A stretch of 6,296 nucleotides of DNA from contig CALCIA010000054.1 of NCBI GenBank assembly GCA_937907435.1, positions 1 to 6,296 of the forward strand. Reading direction: 5' to 3'. Made by a program: the position numbers and the translations under genes. Numbering within the stretch: position 1 is the stretch's first letter; each line of letters begins with the position of its first letter. Shown piece after piece: positions 4,766-6,296 of this stretch. A model generated the notes under the pieces. The model had not been told where the DNA came from. It ran no database searches and worked only from the letters and a program-made list of their open reading frames with translations. Source of the stretch: an uncultured Actinomycetes bacterium. Lineage in GTDB: Bacteria; Actinomycetota; Thermoleophilia; Solirubrobacterales; 70-9.

Positions 4766-5488
4766 GTGGACGTGGAGCAGAGACTTGAGGGACGGGTCGT
4801 CGCGATCGCCGGGGTCGGTGGTGGGTTGGGGCCGTCGGTGGCGGCGCGGTTGGCCGAAGACGGGGCGATCGTCGCGGGGGCCAACCGGGGGCAGGCGGAG
4901 GTCGATGCGGTGGGGGAGGAGCTTGGGCTGCCGGCGGATCGGTGGGACGGGCGGGCTGTCGATCTCACGGATGAGGATGCGGTGGGCGCGTGGCGGGATG
5001 GGTTGGTCGAGCGGTTCGGCCGGGTCGACGGGCTCGTGCACCTGGTCGGGGGATGGCGGGGTGGGCAGCCGTTGCACGAGGCGCCGCTCGCCGATTGGGG
5101 TCTGTTGGAGCAGCTCTTGATCCGCACCGTGCAGCTGACCACGCGCGCTTTTCACGATCAGTTGGCGGCGAGCGAGTGCGGGCGCTTCGTCCTCGTCTCC
5201 GCCAAGCAGGCGCAGAAGCCGAGCAACGGCAACGCGGCGTACGCGGCGGCGAAGGCCGCGGCCGAGGCCTGGACGCTGGCCTTCGCCGATGGCTTCGGGC
5301 CGGGTGGCGCGACCGCGAACATCATCGTCGTCGACGCGATCTTGACGCCGCGGATGCGGGAGGAGAATCCCGGTAAGGAGTTCCCGACCTTCACCCCGAC
5401 CGAGCACATCGCCGACGCGATCGCCTGGCTCTGCTCCGACGCCGCTTCGGAGATGACCGGCGCCCGGCTGGCGCTTACGATGCCCTGA
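4766..5488 (+). CDS. Short-chain dehydrogenase/reductase (SDR family)
   Basis: The product (240 aa from the GTG start) is a classical-length SDR, a soluble NAD(P)-dependent oxidoreductase with a Rossmann fold. The nucleotide-binding glycine motif is GVGGGLG (16-22), a variant of TGxxxGxG. D66 lies in AVDLTDE, where SDRs contact the adenine ring. The NNAG-like segment is HLVGGW (92-97). The catalytic triad is S145 (VLVSAKQ), Y159 and K163 (AAYAAAKAA). NIIVVDAILTPRM (185-197) corresponds to the usual PG-x-xxTP segment, with VD replacing the typical NPG. The C-terminal DAIAWLCSDAASEMTGARL is standard. The residue after strand 2 is N40-R41, which would suit NADP(H), but this is only a hint. The gene is coupled to the MerR-type regulator by TGATG. 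Substrate cannot be told; some SDRs of this type are annotated only as generic reductases. Confidence 0.9.
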   Translation: MDVEQRLEGRVVAIAGVGGGLGPSVAARLAEDGAIVAGANRGQAEVDAVGEELGLPADRWDGRAVDLTDEDAVGAWRDGLVERFGRVDGLVHLVGGWRGGQPLHEAPLADWGLLEQLLIRTVQLTTRAFHDQLAASECGRFVLVSAKQAQKPSNGNAAYAAAKAAAEAWTLAFADGFGPGGATANIIVVDAILTPRMREENPGKEFPTFTPTEHIADAIAWLCSDAASEMTGARLALTMP

Positions 5489-6279
5489 TGGCGACCGAAG
5501 GGAAGAACGCGAAGGCGCCGGACGGCAAGATGACGATCGGTGAGCTGGCGGAGCGGACCGGGATGACGATCCGCAACATCCGCGCCCACCAAACTCGTGG
5601 CCTGCTGCCGCCGCCCGAAGTTCAGGGCCGCACCGGCTACTACAACGAGGAGCACGTCGCGCGGATCGAGCTGACCCGCGAAATGCAGGCCGAGGGGCTG
5701 AACCTGGAGGCGATCCGGCGGGTGCTGGAGAGCACCGGCGGCTCCTCCAAGGAGATGGTCGACTTCGCCCGCGCCGTGCGTGCGCCGTTCGAGGACGAGA
5801 TGCCGGAAATCTTCGCCCCCGGCGACTTCGCCGCCCACTGGAACATCGAGGCGGTCGACGAGCGACTGCTGCGACGGGCCGAAAAACTGGGCGTCCTGCG
5901 GGTGCTTGCCGACGGCAACATCGAGGTGATCAGCCCGCGCCTGCACGGCGCCGCGACGCGGCTGATCGAGTTCGGCGTGAGCCCGACCGCGGCGATCGGC
6001 CTCGCCGCGAAACTGCACGAGCACGCCGACGCCGTCGCCCGCGCCTACATCGACCTCTTCACCGAGCAGATCTGGGGACCCTTCGACAAAGCGGGCCGCC
6101 CGGACGAGGACTGGCACAAAATCCTCGACGCCCTCGAGGCGATGCGACCGCTCGCCTCCGACGCCCTGCTGGCGATGTTCCAGATCACGATGGGCGAGGA
6201 GACCGAGAAGGCCGCCGAGCGCACCCTCCGCAACGCCGGCAAACCGCCGGGGCGGGGGCGGGGGCATAGGCGGCGCTGA
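5488..6279 (+). CDS. MerR-family transcriptional regulator
   Basis: The product (263 aa) starts with a tail of 14 residues and then a MerR winged-helix domain at about 15-82: MTIGELAERTGMTIRNIRAHQ, RGLLPPPEVQGRTGYYNEEH and VARIELTREMQAEGLNLEAIRRVLE. MerR proteins bind spaced inverted repeats as dimers and untwist promoters with long spacers. Residues 95-250 form a mostly helical domain (HWNIEAVDERLLRRAEKLGV, then FGVSPTAAIGLAAKLHEHAD and WHKILDALEAMRPLASDALL) that I cannot match to a ligand; there is no cysteine cluster for metal sensing. The last 13 residues are Gly/Arg-rich (PPGRGRGHRRR). The ATG overlaps the SDR stop by one base, so the two are co-translated and probably functionally linked. 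It is unusual that the regulator is downstream of its likely target rather than divergent. No MerR-type 19-20 bp spacer promoter was recognised upstream of the SDR gene. Confidence 0.9.
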   Translation: MATEGKNAKAPDGKMTIGELAERTGMTIRNIRAHQTRGLLPPPEVQGRTGYYNEEHVARIELTREMQAEGLNLEAIRRVLESTGGSSKEMVDFARAVRAPFEDEMPEIFAPGDFAAHWNIEAVDERLLRRAEKLGVLRVLADGNIEVISPRLHGAATRLIEFGVSPTAAIGLAAKLHEHADAVARAYIDLFTEQIWGPFDKAGRPDEDWHKILDALEAMRPLASDALLAMFQITMGEETEKAAERTLRNAGKPPGRGRGHRRR

Positions 6280-6296
6280 GGTTGGGGCGGGACGGG

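Noticed and set aside
5158..6267. A 369-codon minus-strand open frame opposite the SDR and MerR genes
   Set aside because: No recognisable domain, composition typical of an antisense shadow, and both plus-strand genes have clear family motifs.

Overview
The window is high-GC bacterial chromosome. Its coding style suggests an actinobacterium, perhaps of the Thermoleophilia/Solirubrobacterales type. The evidence is a short RpoD-like sigma factor with a basic, Lys-rich region 4 end, an F420-type nitroreductase-fold protein, and several TAnnnT boxes placed 6-8 nt before ATG, as in leaderless actinobacterial genes. The lineage is an inference.

Left part (1-1980, minus strand). A FolE2/MptA-family GTP cyclohydrolase is followed by a hipBA toxin-antitoxin locus. 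The antitoxin hipB is intact. hipA keeps its N-terminal subdomain and a C-terminal tail, out of frame with each other, and has lost the whole kinase core. The 120-bp folE2-hipB gap holds three copies of a perfect 18-bp palindrome (TCTTCCCGATCGGGAAGA) whose centres are exactly 49 bp apart. The copy nearest folE2 is followed by a U-rich stretch and may also serve as the folE2 terminator.

Middle (1981-4199). A primary-type sigma-70 factor gene has a perfect TATAAT box and an AGGAGG Shine-Dalgarno that sits too far from the first ATG but ideally placed for AUC codons. It converges on a small deazaflavin-dependent nitroreductase-like gene, and both stop codons lie within the two arms of one 12-bp hairpin. 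A SnoaL/NTF2-like gene is divergent from the latter across a 48-bp gap with a candidate leaderless promoter in each direction.

RNA island (4200-4765). An ordinary tRNA-Tyr(GUA) is followed by a tRNA-like relic and then a well-formed but non-canonical tRNA. The latter has a long variable arm, G73, encoded CCA, an 8-bp acceptor stem with a 4-bp T stem, and an Ile-type GAU anticodon, with its own sigma-70-like promoter. The relic shares the 13-nt anticodon-arm sequence CGGCTGATAACCG and a GCGAGAGG segment with it. This is the most unusual part of the window and resembles the published 'allo-tRNA' class.

Right part (4766-6279, plus strand). A short-chain dehydrogenase/reductase is translationally coupled, through a 1-nt stop/start overlap, to a MerR-family regulator with a large C-terminal domain of unknown ligand.
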